Below are positions 10,832 to 22,801 of a stretch of 64,000 bases of DNA, piece by piece; within the stretch, counting starts at the first letter, position 1, and the number at the start of each line of letters is the position of its first letter. The notes beneath the pieces were generated by a model, which was not told the DNA's origin, made no database searches, and was given only the letters and a program-made list of their open reading frames with translations. A program made the translations under genes and the position numbers. This stretch comes from Ampelomyces quisqualis (lineage: Eukaryota > Ascomycota > Dothideomycetes > Pleosporales > Phaeosphaeriaceae), in contig JAGTXZ010000003.1 in the NCBI GenBank assembly GCA_018398575.1, positions 2,852,001 through 2,916,000 on the forward strand, written 5' to 3'.

Positions 10832-12460
10832 GTTGGTCAATCCATCAAGGTCTTCAAGACATAACAATGAAATCACGTTGTTCAGAAGAAACGGGATATC
10901 CTTAGTTAAGATACACTTGCCAACCACGTAAACCATCAACATATGTTCAGGGAATTTTGATTTGTTTTGTTAAACTCCCACAACATCGCGCCTACTGGTT
11001 GTTACTGCTCTACGAGTATCTTGCGACTACACCATGAATTTTTCGTCGATCGATCGCGTGTTGATCGCAAGTTGTGATTTCCAGAACTGCTGCCTGGTAA
11101 TAACGCGCGAAAGTGCTTCATCCAGCAGCGGCTTGCTACATACCTTTTCGGGGCAGCGATGCAATGCTTCAGCGGCGTGGTTGGCGTTGTGTAGGATGGA
11201 GCAATCCCCCATGCTTCACATCGTCGAGGCGACGGGCTTTTCACAGTGTAGTGCACTTTGTAGGCGGTGCAGTCTCGCCCGACGCCGACTGATGTTGTGC
11301 GCCCAAAATAGCAGCGACGGACCCGAGGCTGGGGTTTTGGCGAGCGCCCCGAAGTACCTCCTCTCTTCTCAACACCATGATTGTTGGTTCCCAATCTCGC
11401 TTTCGCGACTTCTGTAGCTTCATCACCTGCGGGTGAATATTCTTGATCGGGACCTCGCCGTTCAGCGCCGCTTGTGCAGCACGGCTGCCTTTCCTTCCCT
11501 GCTTGAAAGGCAGACTCGCAGAAAAATTCAAGTTCTGTGAGACGCACAGCCTCTCCACATCGAATCACGTCAATTTCACTCAGGTCATCTTACTCAGCGC
11601 AGGTGGCTATGTGGGCCTTGAATCTCAAACCTGAATCCTGAAATCCTTTAGCATAACTCCACTCCGCATTATCTTGTGTGTCGCCGAACATGCCTTTTGT
11701 TCCATGTCATGTCCAGTGGAGAGCCATGTGTAAAAAGATGCAAGGTGTTCGCGACACGACGCCTGTTCAGAATTCACCGTTGCACGAGCTGAATGCACGA
11801 TCTCAGCTGTGTAAAAGTGTGGCCGCCAGCAGCCGTGCATGCGCGATCATAACAAGCTTTCACTGGTCTAGCGTCGCAAAGGGGCTGTATGATGACACTT
11901 GAACTCGCGTGTCGTGGAGTTCTGCACTCACGATCTAGTCCACTCGGGACAGTACCGGTCTAAGCTTTCATACCACCTAACAGTAGTTCTTATTCCTCAT
12001 TCGTCTATTCCCTCAACTTCGCCCACGCATCCAAAGCATACATCAGGGGCCAAATTGGCGTCCTGTGAATGGGTGCTCGCTTTCCCATAATTGGAAAAGT
12101 GCTCAGCCTCAGCCCAACCATCAGAGGAGCATGGTCTGATTGTTTATTGCTATATTCGAACACTACGAGGAGCGCGACTTAGCCAATGGACTCACCGGCT
12201 TCATCATACAAAATACCATTATATCTTCTACTGGACCCCAAGCAATAATGTTGTCTATCGGACGTTTCGCAGCATATATTCAGCAGATCTCCCAACAATT
12301 GCGTTTCAGCTGTCTGTGGCTGGGTTGCCTTTCGCATCGTATGAATCTCATCTCGACCCGTGTACCACTCTGGCGCGCCTCAAATATCCACCGCAGCCTT
12401 TACCTACCGTCTTGACATTTTGCACGAAGAAGCTCATCGTTTTTCCCCACCAGCGCAATC
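10832..12460. other. Intergenic, contains repeat copy 2
   Basis: About 1.6 kb between the kinase fragment and the membrane-protein gene. A 188-codon minus-strand frame at 11002-11568 has repeat-like composition and overlaps the repeat block, so it is not called as a gene. Confidence 0.4.
11251..11319. repeat. Dispersed repeat, copy 2
   Basis: Counterpart of 9832-9890, same orientation, slightly longer owing to a small insertion in the middle (GACGCCGACTG). Divergence between the copies points to an old element. Confidence 0.55.
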
Positions 12461-13093
12461 ATGACTCCTGCTCCCGTAGAAGACGATAACAACCTTGCTG
12501 ATCCCACACCTACACCAAAGCCTGACGATGGCTACTGGACAAAAGCAAACATTGGTGTCACAGCAACCTCTGCCGTACTGTCCCTCACCGTCTTCGTAGT
12601 ATTATTAGTCTTCTGGATCCGTAGACGATCACACAAGAAGAAGCGAATCAACCGCAAGTCGGACAAGGCTGCCCTACTCCAAGACGAAAACAAGGGAAGC
12701 ATGTTCAGCCGCGGCCCACACAGCAGTGTAACTTTATACGTTGACGAGGAAGCACATGTGCGAAGCAAGCGAGCAGACCAAGACACCATATTCCTCGTAC
12801 CTCTACAAATAACTCCGGCGGAAGAAACACGCGACCCGATAGAATTAACGTCTACCACGGCGAGCAACGGAAGCGGGGTCAGTGCTATGAGCCGGCTCAG
12901 CAGCAACACAGCGAGCACTTTGATGCTGAGCCCAATACCACCCAACGACGAAGATGGCGACCTCAGCATAAGACCGTCTGGCCGAGCGCGAAGTATGAGC
13001 ACAACAAGTCAGAAGGCTCGGTACTACGACACTACGCCCGTGGATGTTCATCGAGGTTCGATGCCAACAATAACACGAACACCATCAGACTGA
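12461..13093 (+). CDS. Single-span membrane protein, unknown function
   Basis: Single exon, 210 residues, ATG in a good context (GCAATCATGACT). Seen: a short acidic/Pro N-terminus (about 30 residues), one transmembrane segment at about residues 31-53 (VTATSAVLSLTVFVVLLVFW) followed by a strongly basic stop-transfer stretch (IRRRSHKKKRINRK), then a Ser/Thr-rich cytoplasmic tail of about 145 residues. The charge rule gives N-out/C-in topology. No known domain is recognised. Such small membrane proteins with low-complexity tails are common and poorly characterised in filamentous fungi. No neighbour suggests a pathway. Confidence 0.7.
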   Translation: MTPAPVEDDNNLADPTPTPKPDDGYWTKANIGVTATSAVLSLTVFVVLLVFWIRRRSHKKKRINRKSDKAALLQDENKGSMFSRGPHSSVTLYVDEEAHVRSKRADQDTIFLVPLQITPAEETRDPIELTSTTASNGSGVSAMSRLSSNTASTLMLSPIPPNDEDGDLSIRPSGRARSMSTTSQKARYYDTTPVDVHRGSMPTITRTPSD

Positions 13094-13916
13094 ACACCCA
13101 TGGATACATGAGATGGTCGCACGATTCTGCATAGTAGTATATTCAAATTGGACATGATGCTACATGAGCTTTTCCCACTGTTATCCCTACTGCGAGCCAC
13201 ATTCTTCCTTCCCGCTCTCTCTCCGCAGAGTATTTCCCTTTCGCTTTCTCTCTCAGCATTTCCAAATACCCACAGTTTCGCTCAGCCTTTTCGCAGAACT
13301 CCTGCGCGCATTGTAGTACACCTATACGCTTGCGGTCAAGTCGCACAAAAATACCATCAGCTTCACTACGTTGTATTGCATGCTTTACATCAACCATGTC
13401 TCTCGAGTCGTGTTTGTGCGTGCTTTCTGGTACACAGCTGATAAGCGCTTCGCATTATTCTCAGCCCCCACGACATGACGCGCGAAGGCAGGATGATGCT
13501 GGCAAATTACTAGGTATGCGCGCGACGTGTTTTGCCTATTGGCCGAATGGGGAGTCAGTGACGCCACGTTGGTTTTGAGGCGCTGCGCTGGACTTGAATA
13601 GCTGTAGGTAGGGCCAACGTGCTGCACTAGTGACCGGGCGCGTGGGCGAGGTGGAAATATTGTTCGTTGGTGTTGCAGATTGGATGCGACGGGTTGCAAT
13701 TTGGGTTGAATGGGTTGTGCTGGGCTATGCGAAGCAGCTTGGTGATGTGAAGTATTAGGGCTATATACCGGTAATTACACATCTGTGTTGGCCAATTGCT
13801 GCAGCAAACCATGAACAAGGATATCATTTCAGTCCATCCACGCAGGCATTCCACCTACACACGCATTCTCGTTGCTCGTCACGAATCTAGATGGAAGAAG
13901 AAGAAGCAATACAAGC
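13094..13916. other. Convergent intergenic region, nothing recognised
   Basis: About 820 bases between two stop codons facing each other. Only short overlapping frames without motifs. Confidence 0.5.
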
Positions 13917-15212
13917 CTACAACCCCTTCCGCCACGCATCCGTCAAACTACACTTCAACGCCCGCCCCTCACTTACCGCCTCAATCCACCCCCTAACCAT
14001 CCCAGGCCTTCTCCCCATTTCCACCAACTCAATCGCAAGCAACACATCCCTCCGCGTACTCTCGCGCCGAAACACTTCTACCCACTCTGGCTGTACACGC
14101 GCCATTTCCTCCAGGAAAAAGTGGCGGAGCTGCGCAGTTTCATACTCGAACTGGCGTTCGCGATAGCCCTCGACAGCATCTGGATCGTCCGCGTCTTCGG
14201 CGGAAAGAAGTTCAGGACACGCAGTAGTCGGGATATCAGGCCCGTCGAGGAATTGAGGGACTTGGCATGATAGCCAAGATGGTGCTGCGATGAGCGATTC
14301 CCAATCTACGATGCCGACGAGGTCGCCGGCGGAGTTGACGAGGATGTTATTCGTGCTGAGGTCGGCGTGCCAGAGGAATGAGGGTTCTGTGGAGGCTGAT
14401 GGGGGAAAGAGTTGCGGGATGAGTGGTTCGAGGCGCGTGAAGAGGTCTTGCATTTCCTCGCCGTCTTCTTGTTTGTCAGGGTCCGTGGAGGCAAGTTGCT
14501 GGGTGATGTCGTGTTGGAGGTGTTGCATGTGTGCGGCGACGAGGGAGTAGCCATTGATAAAAAGTCCGCGGGCAATGGGAAGTTGGATGTGATCTTCGAT
14601 GAAGAAGGCGGGCTGGACCGCTTCGCCGACGTGGTAGCCTGGAGTCGAGGTTGGGGTTGTTCCCTTGGAAGTGATGTTGTCCGAGTAGATGCTACCAATT
14701 CCTGGTAGCTCCAAGCGGGAAAGCTCAGCAACAAAGCCTGCGATCTGCTGGACAATTAGGCCTTTATTTAACCATGAGATCTCATGCCACTTCTCGCGCA
14801 GTGGCCGGCCGTCCAGACGCTCCATGAGAATCCACTCGAAGCCCAACTCGTTTGTGGGGTCGACATTAAAGGCAATGACCTTTGGTACTGGTATATTGGT
14901 CTTCTCGCGTACGAACGAGAGTGTTGCAACTTCACTCAGAGTCTTGACTTTCGGCGCGACAGGTAATGTGACCCTGAAGATGAATGCTCCTTTGCTGCAC
15001 GTGATGGCGTATAACTTGTTGTAGGCGCCCTGAGCGAAAAACGTAATGTTATAGGTATCTGCAACTTTGAAATCGAGTTCCAAGTGCTTTACCGCAAGTT
15101 TCTTGACGATCTCGATTGAAGGTTCAGTGATCCACCAAGGCTTTGCTCCGCAAAGACCTTTCTTCCATCCTAGGCCTGGTTGTGCGATATTACGTGCTGA
15201 AGATATCGACAT
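13917..15212 (-). CDS. APH-type phosphotransferase (fungal aminoglycoside-kinase-like)
   Basis: Single exon, 431 residues from the ATG at 15212 (MSISSARNIAQ). Seen: an N-lobe with FFAQGAYNKLYAITC (nucleotide-loop position) and GAFIFRVTLPVAP (lysine region replaced by Arg-Val); the hinge FEWILMERLDGRPLREKW; the catalytic loop LWHADLSTNNILVN (HxDxxxxN) and the metal-binding VGIVDWESL; then the helical tail FLEEMARVQPEWVEVF typical of fungal members. Known: the APH/choline-kinase fold phosphorylates small molecules or proteins. The fungal expansions mostly have no known substrate, and antibiotic resistance should not be assumed. All catalytic landmarks of the C-lobe are present. Related to the broken fragment at 10310-10831. 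Confidence 0.85.
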   Translation of the reverse strand: MSISSARNIAQPGLGWKKGLCGAKPWWITEPSIEIVKKLAVKHLELDFKVADTYNITFFAQGAYNKLYAITCSKGAFIFRVTLPVAPKVKTLSEVATLSFVREKTNIPVPKVIAFNVDPTNELGFEWILMERLDGRPLREKWHEISWLNKGLIVQQIAGFVAELSRLELPGIGSIYSDNITSKGTTPTSTPGYHVGEAVQPAFFIEDHIQLPIARGLFINGYSLVAAHMQHLQHDITQQLASTDPDKQEDGEEMQDLFTRLEPLIPQLFPPSASTEPSFLWHADLSTNNILVNSAGDLVGIVDWESLIAAPSWLSCQVPQFLDGPDIPTTACPELLSAEDADDPDAVEGYRERQFEYETAQLRHFFLEEMARVQPEWVEVFRRESTRRDVLLAIELVEMGRRPGMVRGWIEAVSEGRALKCSLTDAWRKGL

Positions 15213-15673
15213 GGTGGAGTTGCGCAACGTGCAGGAGATTGAGTTGGGTGAGTCTGTGGTTAGTTGGAAGATTGTGAGTGACGTGTGGGATAGTCTTATT
15301 GATCAGGGCAGGCGCGATTGTGAGCAAACGCACTTTCACCACACAATGTTCTTGCAGCATCTTCCTAGTCTATCACCACGACTCGACCGCCCCCCATATA
15401 TCGGCAGATTTCCGCTATCGTGCTCGATTCACGCGCGTGAATGAAGATTTCGTTCACGTCCATGCCTACCCGTCCTATGATTTCACAATGTCACAACCAC
15501 CCACCCACTGTGACTTCTGTTCACCCATCGCGAAGCGCGCCATTCTATCGCCCTCCCTCCTCCAAGAATATGAGTCCTCGCCGCTATGATTCTCCTCGAA
15601 CCACAAGTGCTCCACAACTCTAGGCGGATCAACCACACCACGCTCAAACCCACGCCAGATTCCAACAATCATA
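15213..15673. promoter_or_regulatory. Divergent promoter region, APH-like kinase and orphan gene
   Basis: About 460 bases between two outward-facing start codons. No obvious binding-site array. Confidence 0.4.
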
Positions 15674-16012
15674 ATGGGTAAAAAGTTCCTTAAAGCTCTC
15701 ATCGCCTTCATCGAAGACATCCCCGACTCCAAGCTCGAACGCGGCTTCCGTTCTTCTACTGGTACCATCTGGCGCGATGAAGACTACCGTCTAGATATGC
15801 AGACACTAACGACGGATGAGCCTCGCTGCTGGAATCTGCAAGTTCAGGTTAACAAGCAGGCAACTTTCACTTCTGCACGCAAGGCAGGAAAGGCCGGCGC
15901 GAGCGTAGCTATGGTCCAAGTGCCCTTCAAAGACCCGTTCTCGGCAGCGGTCATCCGACAGAAGCTTACTGAGAGCGCGATCGAGCATGGCCAGAAGACG
16001 GAGCAATTCTGA
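15674..16012 (+). CDS. Small hypothetical protein, 112 residues
   Basis: ATG at 15674 in a favourable context (AATCATAATGGGT). Seen: MGKKFLKALIAFIEDIPDSK at the start, a Trp-containing middle (TIWRDEDYRLDMQTLTTDEP), and an Ala/Lys-rich stretch KAGKAGASVAMVQVPFKDPF. Mixed alpha/beta composition, no signal peptide, no transmembrane segment and no motif I can assign. Codon use looks like the neighbours and the frame is the only sizeable one on its strand here, which supports it as a gene. Function not recognised. Confidence 0.55.
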   Translation: MGKKFLKALIAFIEDIPDSKLERGFRSSTGTIWRDEDYRLDMQTLTTDEPRCWNLQVQVNKQATFTSARKAGKAGASVAMVQVPFKDPFSAAVIRQKLTESAIEHGQKTEQF

Positions 16013-17632
16013 GAGAAGGTTGATGGCTATGGGAAGATGGAAGTCAGTCGATGATGCCTTTCCCTTGCTCTTCTGCATGGCGTTCTATACCCGGGAAACA
16101 TAGAGATGGATGTAATCTCCTACAAGTAGTGTTACAGTGTAATACAACAACGAGAACACGAGCGATACCTGGTGGCTTCAAGTACATTTTATGATACCTA
16201 ATGACTGTGTGACGTTTCACTGTACTTTGTACAGGATGTTGTGCCTTGCGTTGATATAGTGAAGTCTCCTGGCTAGATGATGTTTGGCTAGAGCATTGTT
16301 ACAAAACTTCTCCAGGCTTCGCGATGCGAATGACTGTATGGGTGCAGTAGGTTCAAACTGATATTGTCGGAAGCTATACACATGGTGAAGATACAACATC
16401 CCCGTGGTACGTATGACCATTGAGAGTTTCTTGGCGGGACAGCAAGGCCGTCAACACCGGAAGGAAGACTTGTCGATGTGTATGATGTTGAACATTCGAT
16501 GCGGAGATTTTGCGTAGGCTGGTTCTTTCGATGGTCAACGCACTGTTCGACAAAGAGGTAAATGTTGTGGGTTCCTTTAGTCGACGTTGGTAGTGCAGGG
16601 TTATGCGTGGGGAAGGCGCCGACCAAACCCCTGGATCATGGAGCGCATGATTCGATGATGATCAGTACATCCCTGGCAATATCGCGATTGCCGTATCCAG
16701 AGTCTAGATGACGATTCAAACGACTACGATTGTCGGAATGGTGATTCCAGATCTTGACACAATTGGGGATTGTTGCAGAACGTCAAGGGCCAATGGGGTG
16801 CATCATTGCAAATTGTATGCGAGGGACGTATGTTGCTCGCGACATACAAGAAAGCAAGCGATGGTATGTCCAAGTTCAGGATGGTGGACTCGGAGATTTG
16901 AAACTCGTCCCTGGCGGTGCGCTGTGTAAGGTGACACGACAGCAGACCGGCTGATGTCTTGCCTCGCATGATGATGTTTGTACTGGGGCTGTGGTATGTA
17001 GTACGGATAGTCTACCACGTTTCGACTAGGCAAATGATGGTGGAGACGAGATTGTCGCTACGAAGAGCGGTCCAGGGCCCGTCGTTGACTAGGGTGCACG
17101 AGATGTCGCCAGAGTCCAGACACTGGGATCAGGCTGGTTCGAGGACAACAACTGCGGCAGATGTCAACAGTCGAGACAGCGGACTCGTCGAGAATGGCAT
17201 GGCTTCTCGTACGGTAGCAGTGGCAGCCGAAAGCGACGAGACGAGCCTGAAGCTTTTCGGAGAGATGATGGTAGCTAAGTAAGCAACCTCATTTCCCAAT
17301 CCAGGAGACGGCCAATCAGAGGCGAGGCACCGTCCCATGCGCGACGAATCTCCCTCCCCTTCTCTTCCCCCCCGTTCCCTTCACTCCACTCCAGGCCTGT
17401 CGCAGCTTCCCACCCACTACGCTCTTTACCCAGCTGTGACCGCGCCCGCCGTTCCTTTCTCACACCGCCGTCTCCATCGCCACGGTCCCCGTTGCTAATC
17501 CCTGTTTCCACCATCCTTCACCATTCACCCCGAGGCCCGTCTAGCTATCACGTGTCACGTATCACGAATGGACTCGTGAAGCGGCGCGCATCGACAAGAC
17601 CTCTGCCACGCATCGCCTCTCTTCCCGTCTCA
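16013..17632. other. Intergenic, no gene recognised
   Basis: About 1.6 kb upstream of the SH3 membrane-protein gene. Frames at 16,700-17,280 are short and motif-free. The C/T-rich 17,340-17,630 part looks like promoter plus leader. Confidence 0.45.
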
Positions 17633-19352
17633 ATGGCCCAGCAGAAGTGCATCTCCCTCCAGGACTCGCAAGAGTGTCCCGCTTTCAGCCGCGCTTCCAT
17701 CAGCACCAACCTGGCTGGCGATTTGTACGCGGAACCTCACGCCAGCCCCCCCCCATCGCTAACAGCCACGGCCCAGTTCCTTCCTATCCTTCGTAAACAA
17801 TGCGCAGACTTTCGACGACGGACTACGAAACTACATCGCAACCTCGTATTCGCAGAAACAGTCAGTCCACCACGTGATGGCGTGCAACCAGCATACATGA
17901 CCACGGCAGCTGACTCGTCACAGATACCAAGATATCCTGGGCTGCTCGAGTATCAATCTGACCAACACTACCCAGCTGTATGCCCGATACACCACGACCG
18001 TTCTGTGTAACGCCATAGTACAGAGTTCCAGAGAGGCGTGTGGACTGAGCAATGCCAACGCGACCCCGCTCTGTGCCGGTGCCTGTGCCGACTTCGCCAT
18101 CAGCGAGCAGGTCATCGTGTCCAGCCCCGAACTGTGTGGACGCCCCGGAAACAACGCCGTCCCTCAGATCCGCTCCGACTTTACACGATGCTCGAACCCA
18201 GCAGAGGCTCTCAGTGGAAAGTGCATTGCCGCGGTCCAAAATGAGCCCAAGGAATGTGGCTACAGAGACAATCTGCGCGGACTTTGCGCCTACTGCGCGG
18301 ATAGCACCCTAAACTCGACGAACTCGTGCTGTGGTACTGCCAATGTCGAGCAGCGATGTGCTAATGTCAATCTCCCCACGACAGTATCGATGCCACCACT
18401 CTTCCCAACCAGCACTGGCGCACCCTCGGCTACCAGTAGCGCAGGCGCAGGGCAATCTGGATCGGGACTCTCTGGAGGCGCCATTGCGGGTATCGTCCTG
18501 GGCTCTATTCTCGGTGCCGCTCTGATCCTTGCGGCCGTCATCTTCTGCTGCATACACGCGAGGAAACGAAACCAAAGCCAGGCCGACAGCATCTTCAACA
18601 CACCGTCCCCCGCGCGCCAGTCCCTGAAAGGACAGCCAATGAGCTATGCAGGCGATGGTCACGTTACTCCTGCAATCTTGCCTGGTGCTTGTGTGCAACG
18701 CATGTCAGCTCTCGAAGGCTCAACTTCGTCCAGAGACCAGAGTGACAGAGTTGTCATGTCAGCCTTTGGAGGTTCTCATGCCGGTACTTACGACTCCCCA
18801 GACACAATTCGTGGTTACCTCTCCGGCGCTCTACCCAGACGACACGGATCCTTGTCAAGTCACTCTGCCCTTGCCTCAAGCACGGCCTCACCACAATCTG
18901 GATCCGACCAAGCGCGCAACTTTTCTAGTCCGGATGGTGTTGCTTCTGGTCAATCTGAACAGCTACAGTTCTTCAAGGACTACTACTCTCAAGATGACAT
19001 CCATCCCAACGACACGATTGCCACTCTATGGGCATACCAGCCGCGGGCCGGCGATGAATTTGAACTAGAGCGAGGCGATATGCTCAAGGTTGTTGGCATC
19101 TGGGACGATGGCTGGGCAACCGGCGTCAGGCTTACCGAGACTGCTGAACAGTGGGAAGCACGAAAGGCTGAGCAACGCGACTCGGGCGTTAGCAACGGCA
19201 CGAAGCGTTCGAGAGCCGAGGTCGACAGCGAGATCAAGGCATTCCCGCTAGTGTGTGTATGTCTACCACAGCACTGGCGGAAAACAATCGAGGGCGACAG
19301 CACAGACACTGGACGTAGGAGTGGAGGTGATGGACCATCTTCAAGCCCGTAG
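17633..19352 (+). CDS. Membrane-anchored SH3-domain protein with Cys-rich ectodomain
   Basis: Three exons: 17633-17724, 17777-17860 and 17924-19352 (introns 52 and 63 nt), 534 residues. Splicing joins MAQQKCISLQDSQECPAF to FLSFVNNAQTFDDGLRNYIA and YQDILGCSSINLTNTTQLYA. Seen: an ectodomain to about residue 240 with many paired Cys and NxT/S sites; a transmembrane segment at about 246-270 (IAGIVLGSILGAALILAAVI) with basic stop HARKR; a Ser-rich cytoplasmic linker; and an SH3 domain from about 423 (ATLWAYQPRAGDEFELERGD, then DDGWATG and FPLVCVC) split by an insert of roughly 40 residues. Known: fungal proteins of this layout (Fus1-like) link the cell surface to actin or polarity factors. No classical signal peptide is visible at this start, so an upstream exon cannot be excluded. 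Confidence 0.82.
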
Positions 19353-20724
19353 TTCATTGTGTTCAGCCTGTTGACCATCCCTAGTCATCTCGTCCACATC
19401 GGAGTCGCCAGATGCGTCCCCACTACAAGCGCGCCTCGTGCGCCCGCTGTCACGACCCAAATATACACTGCTAGGCCACCACTCTCCAGGCTCAAGCACA
19501 CTCATCAACTCCCCACACAACCTCTAACGCCGTTACGACGATGGTCACGTTTTGTTGCCAGCTTTCGACTCCCGAAGCCGCAGTACACGAGGCCTTTTCG
19601 CATTTTGATCTCGGCCTACTCCAGGCAATGATACACGTCAGCCCACCACACATGACGTAATCGAAGTGATTCCACAAAGTACCTCACCACTTCTCTGATC
19701 AATCACACGGCCAAGCTTTTCCTTTGGGTTGCGCGTCTGCTCAAATACATAATACGTTCCTTCGCCGTTGCATGGGCACATGCAACAAACGCTCCTTGAC
19801 CATTAATTTCGCCGGTACATCACCACACAGCTATTGGCCCGATCGAAACTACCTTTCTTGCTCTATACCCCGTCTCCAAGCATGTTCTTGTTTGTTGCGC
19901 GACGCTGCCTTTTTTTTCGCTTCTGTCGGATCATGGTTGAGAGAAGCAAGCACAGCTCCGCCGCAAAAACACCAAATGTACATAGTGATCATGGTTGCGG
20001 CCGTGCTTCTGGGGAATGGATGATTAACCCATCTTGAGTTACATTTCTATGATATCCCCGCCTTTTCTTGTCATTGGTATGGGAAAGAAGGGGGGGTTTG
20101 GATGGGCGGGTTGGCAAGGCTCGCCATTTGATGGCGGGGTATGGCGATTGGATAGACTGATGGAAACAAAGCAGGAAGAGAGATTGTACATGGAATGCAC
20201 TGGATTGGATTGGAGAATGGATGCAGCAAGATTGGATAAGATGGTCAAAGCAACGCAAAGTTTTGAACCATGCGCTGCCCCCATCCATGTCATGTCGAGT
20301 CCCGTCTCTCCAACCACACACACAGCCCTTTGGTCCGCTTGAATCCAGGCTTCTCAGTTGATTGAATCATGCTCGCGTCGATCCTATCTAGCCCGCATCA
20401 ACATATCACCCTGATTCTCTTGCGTGTGGCGGAATACGCGCACACATATATGTAGCTCAATCACCCGGTCCACATACATCCCTTGGACATGATTCCACTA
20501 CCCTCTACGCTACGTGTTTAGCATGCATCAAGTGGAGAGGAACAAATGTGCGCGGACATGGCTGCGGCATCAATGAGTATCATTCGTACATCTGTTGATT
20601 CATTTCGTTCCTTCTACTTGAGAATTGTGATCCAAGGGTTCAAAAAGACGGCGCTTTCACCATGCACATCATGATCGCTTTCACTCGTTACCGTGTCCAA
20701 TATCCGACGCATGACGCTCAACTG
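19353..20724. other. Convergent intergenic region, nothing recognised
   Basis: About 1.4 kb between converging genes. No frame with a domain and no tRNA-like B box flanked by an A box. Confidence 0.5.
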
Positions 20725-22801
20725 TCATCGACACTTTCTCCTTCCCTTACCCACGCCCCCACCATCGCCTTCTCGACGATGCCACTCCTCGATTTCCTTG
20801 CGCACACCTTCTCTGTACCTTTTATACGCTTCGCTGCCCTCCTCTAATAACTCCGCGCAGTGACCAGACCGACGTAGATGGCGCTTGAGATTCTCCCACC
20901 TGCAGTCAGGCTTGAACGTGCATCCAGTCTGCGGACAGCGATAGGGACGCAGCGTCTGATGCGTGCGCTCGTGTTTGCTTAGGTTACTTGAATCGGCGCA
21001 AGTGAATTCGCAGAAGCGGCATTTGTGGGGTTTCTTACCCTCGTGGAGAGCGGAAATATGGGTTTGGAGCTGTGTATGGGTGGTGGTGGTGTAGCCGCAG
21101 CGGTCGCAGACATAAGGGCGTTCGCCGGTATGTGTACGCTCGTGGTTGTCTTTGGCTTGGTTTGTTGCAAACGTCTTGGTGCATGAGGGATAACTGCATG
21201 CGTAGGGGCGGTAGCCGGCGTGGCCGAGGAGGTGGCGCGAGAGTTTGGAGCGTTGCTTGAAATCCTTTGATGAGGCGTCGCACAATTCCCACTGACAGAA
21301 GCAGGCTGTGCAGTTGTCGACGTGGGCGGTCTTGGTGTGCTTGTGTAGTGCTTCGGGAGTTGGAAAGCTGGCGAGGCACAGGACGCCTGGGGCGTGTTGC
21401 CTGAGAAATGTCAATGGTCGTTCAAGTAGCCAGCGCTCGCATTAGGCTGTTCTGGCACTCAAGTGCTCAGCCTACATACCATTTGCAGACACACGATTGT
21501 GCGTCTAATGATTGAATGAGCGAAGTGTCAAGTGGAGTATCGCGCACAGCTGAAGTCGGCGCAAGCAGATCTTGTTGGCCAGCGGACGCCACAAAGTCAA
21601 GCTTGTTATCTTCGACCATGCCTCCTTGAAATTGTGCCGACAGATATGAATCGCCATACATCCACGAGTTGTCGTTGAAACCGAGCAAGGAGCTGTTGTC
21701 GAGGCAGTTTCCGAATGTGGTAGCTGTCACCGGATTGATCCGATTGCTCGAGAGACCGAAGTCCATGAAGTTGTTCGCAAGACCGTTACCTTGTGCGATA
21801 GACGTGTTCCAGAGATTCAACTGCCGGGGAGAGGAAGACGGGCAGTCTCCACAGGCCCGTTTTCTTCCATGGCAACAAGAGTTGTCAATGTGACAGTGGT
21901 CCGCGGACACGCCCAGGAAGCAGTTTGAGAAATTTGACGGAGCAGGTGACGGTTCGCTGGTGAAAGCACTTTCGAGGGAGGTGTAGTTACTGTGTGACAG
22001 CACTGGCGTGGGGACGCTTGATGCCTGTGTCGCTGCTTCGGCGCTGCTCATGTAGCCATGGGCAGGCGAGAAGCAGGGATACGTTTCGAAGGACGACAAC
22101 CCATTGTTATGTGCATGATAGCCTTCCTGAAAGTGACAAGGTGCATTATCGTAGCAGAAGATAGTGCCGGTGGTCGTAGGCGCCGAATGTGCGAAGTGAC
22201 ACTCATTAGTCGGGTCACCTAGGGGGCAAGGTTGCGCATCGCACTTCTGGCAGAAGCAAGTCTGCTCGGGGCAAGATAGCTTGGTACAGTCTGGATCTAC
22301 ACATCCGTCGGTGCACTCTTTCTTCTTGGTGTCGCAGTCAGGGTCATAGCAAGCGTCGGGAGTGCCGCATTCGGTCTCGGCAGGACACGGCACCACGCAG
22401 TCTGGAGGGCACGGAGGGTCTAAATTGCATCCCTGGCAGAACTTCTCGAAGCAGTCGTCGGGGAACTGGCAGTCGGCATCGATGGGATGCGTTTCGGCCG
22501 TGAGATTGCGATACGCACCCACCTGCTGAGCCGAAGCCCTCCGCTTGGTTGGGCGCACGGCGCGGCCCTCTGGACAGCGGTCCAAACAATGGTCGCAACA
22601 CAATATCGACGGATCGATGTGCTCAGAACCATGTTGGTCCTGCCTTGGGCCCAAGCTTGCTGCTTCCTGCGCTGTCAGTTCACCAGCATCACGCTTGGTC
22701 CCTGCAACAGCAGGTGTAGCGAACATGGGGTTGGTGGTCCAGAAGAAGTCGTCGTCTCCAAATGCCGAATCGCGATCGTTGTCTACGTGCTGATTAGCCA
22801 T
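20725..22801 (-). CDS. C2H2 zinc-finger transcription factor with Cys-rich N-terminal region
   Basis: Two exons, 22801-21480 and 21400-20725, joined across a 79-nt intron (GTATGT...TTGACATTTCTCAG), 665 residues. The splice makes CVCKWQHAPGVLCLASFPT; unspliced, both halves look like separate genes. Start is the first ATG of the frame (MANQHVDNDRDSAFGDDDFF). Seen: a region at about residues 70-220 with more than 25 cysteines in CxxC, CPxxC and CxPxC pairs; a low-complexity middle; and a C-terminal array of C2H2 fingers at about 450-620 (CSYPSCTKTFATNQAKDNHE, RTHTGERPYVCDRCG, HKCRFCEFTCADSSNLSKHE, YRCPQTGCTFKPD). Known: such arrays bind DNA. Inferred: a nuclear regulator; the Cys-rich part may bind metal or be redox-sensitive. 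Target genes unknown. Confidence 0.85.

Noticed and set aside
11002..11568. Minus-strand 188-codon open frame
   Set aside because: Repeat-like, no domain, overlaps the dispersed repeat block.
13917..15212. Antibiotic-resistance kinase
   Set aside because: APH-fold genes are widely expanded in fungi without any resistance role; only the fold is supported.
20725..22801. Two separate genes, a Cys-rich protein and a C2H2 protein
   Set aside because: A good 79-nt intron joins them in frame with a continuous zinc-finger-like segment across the junction.
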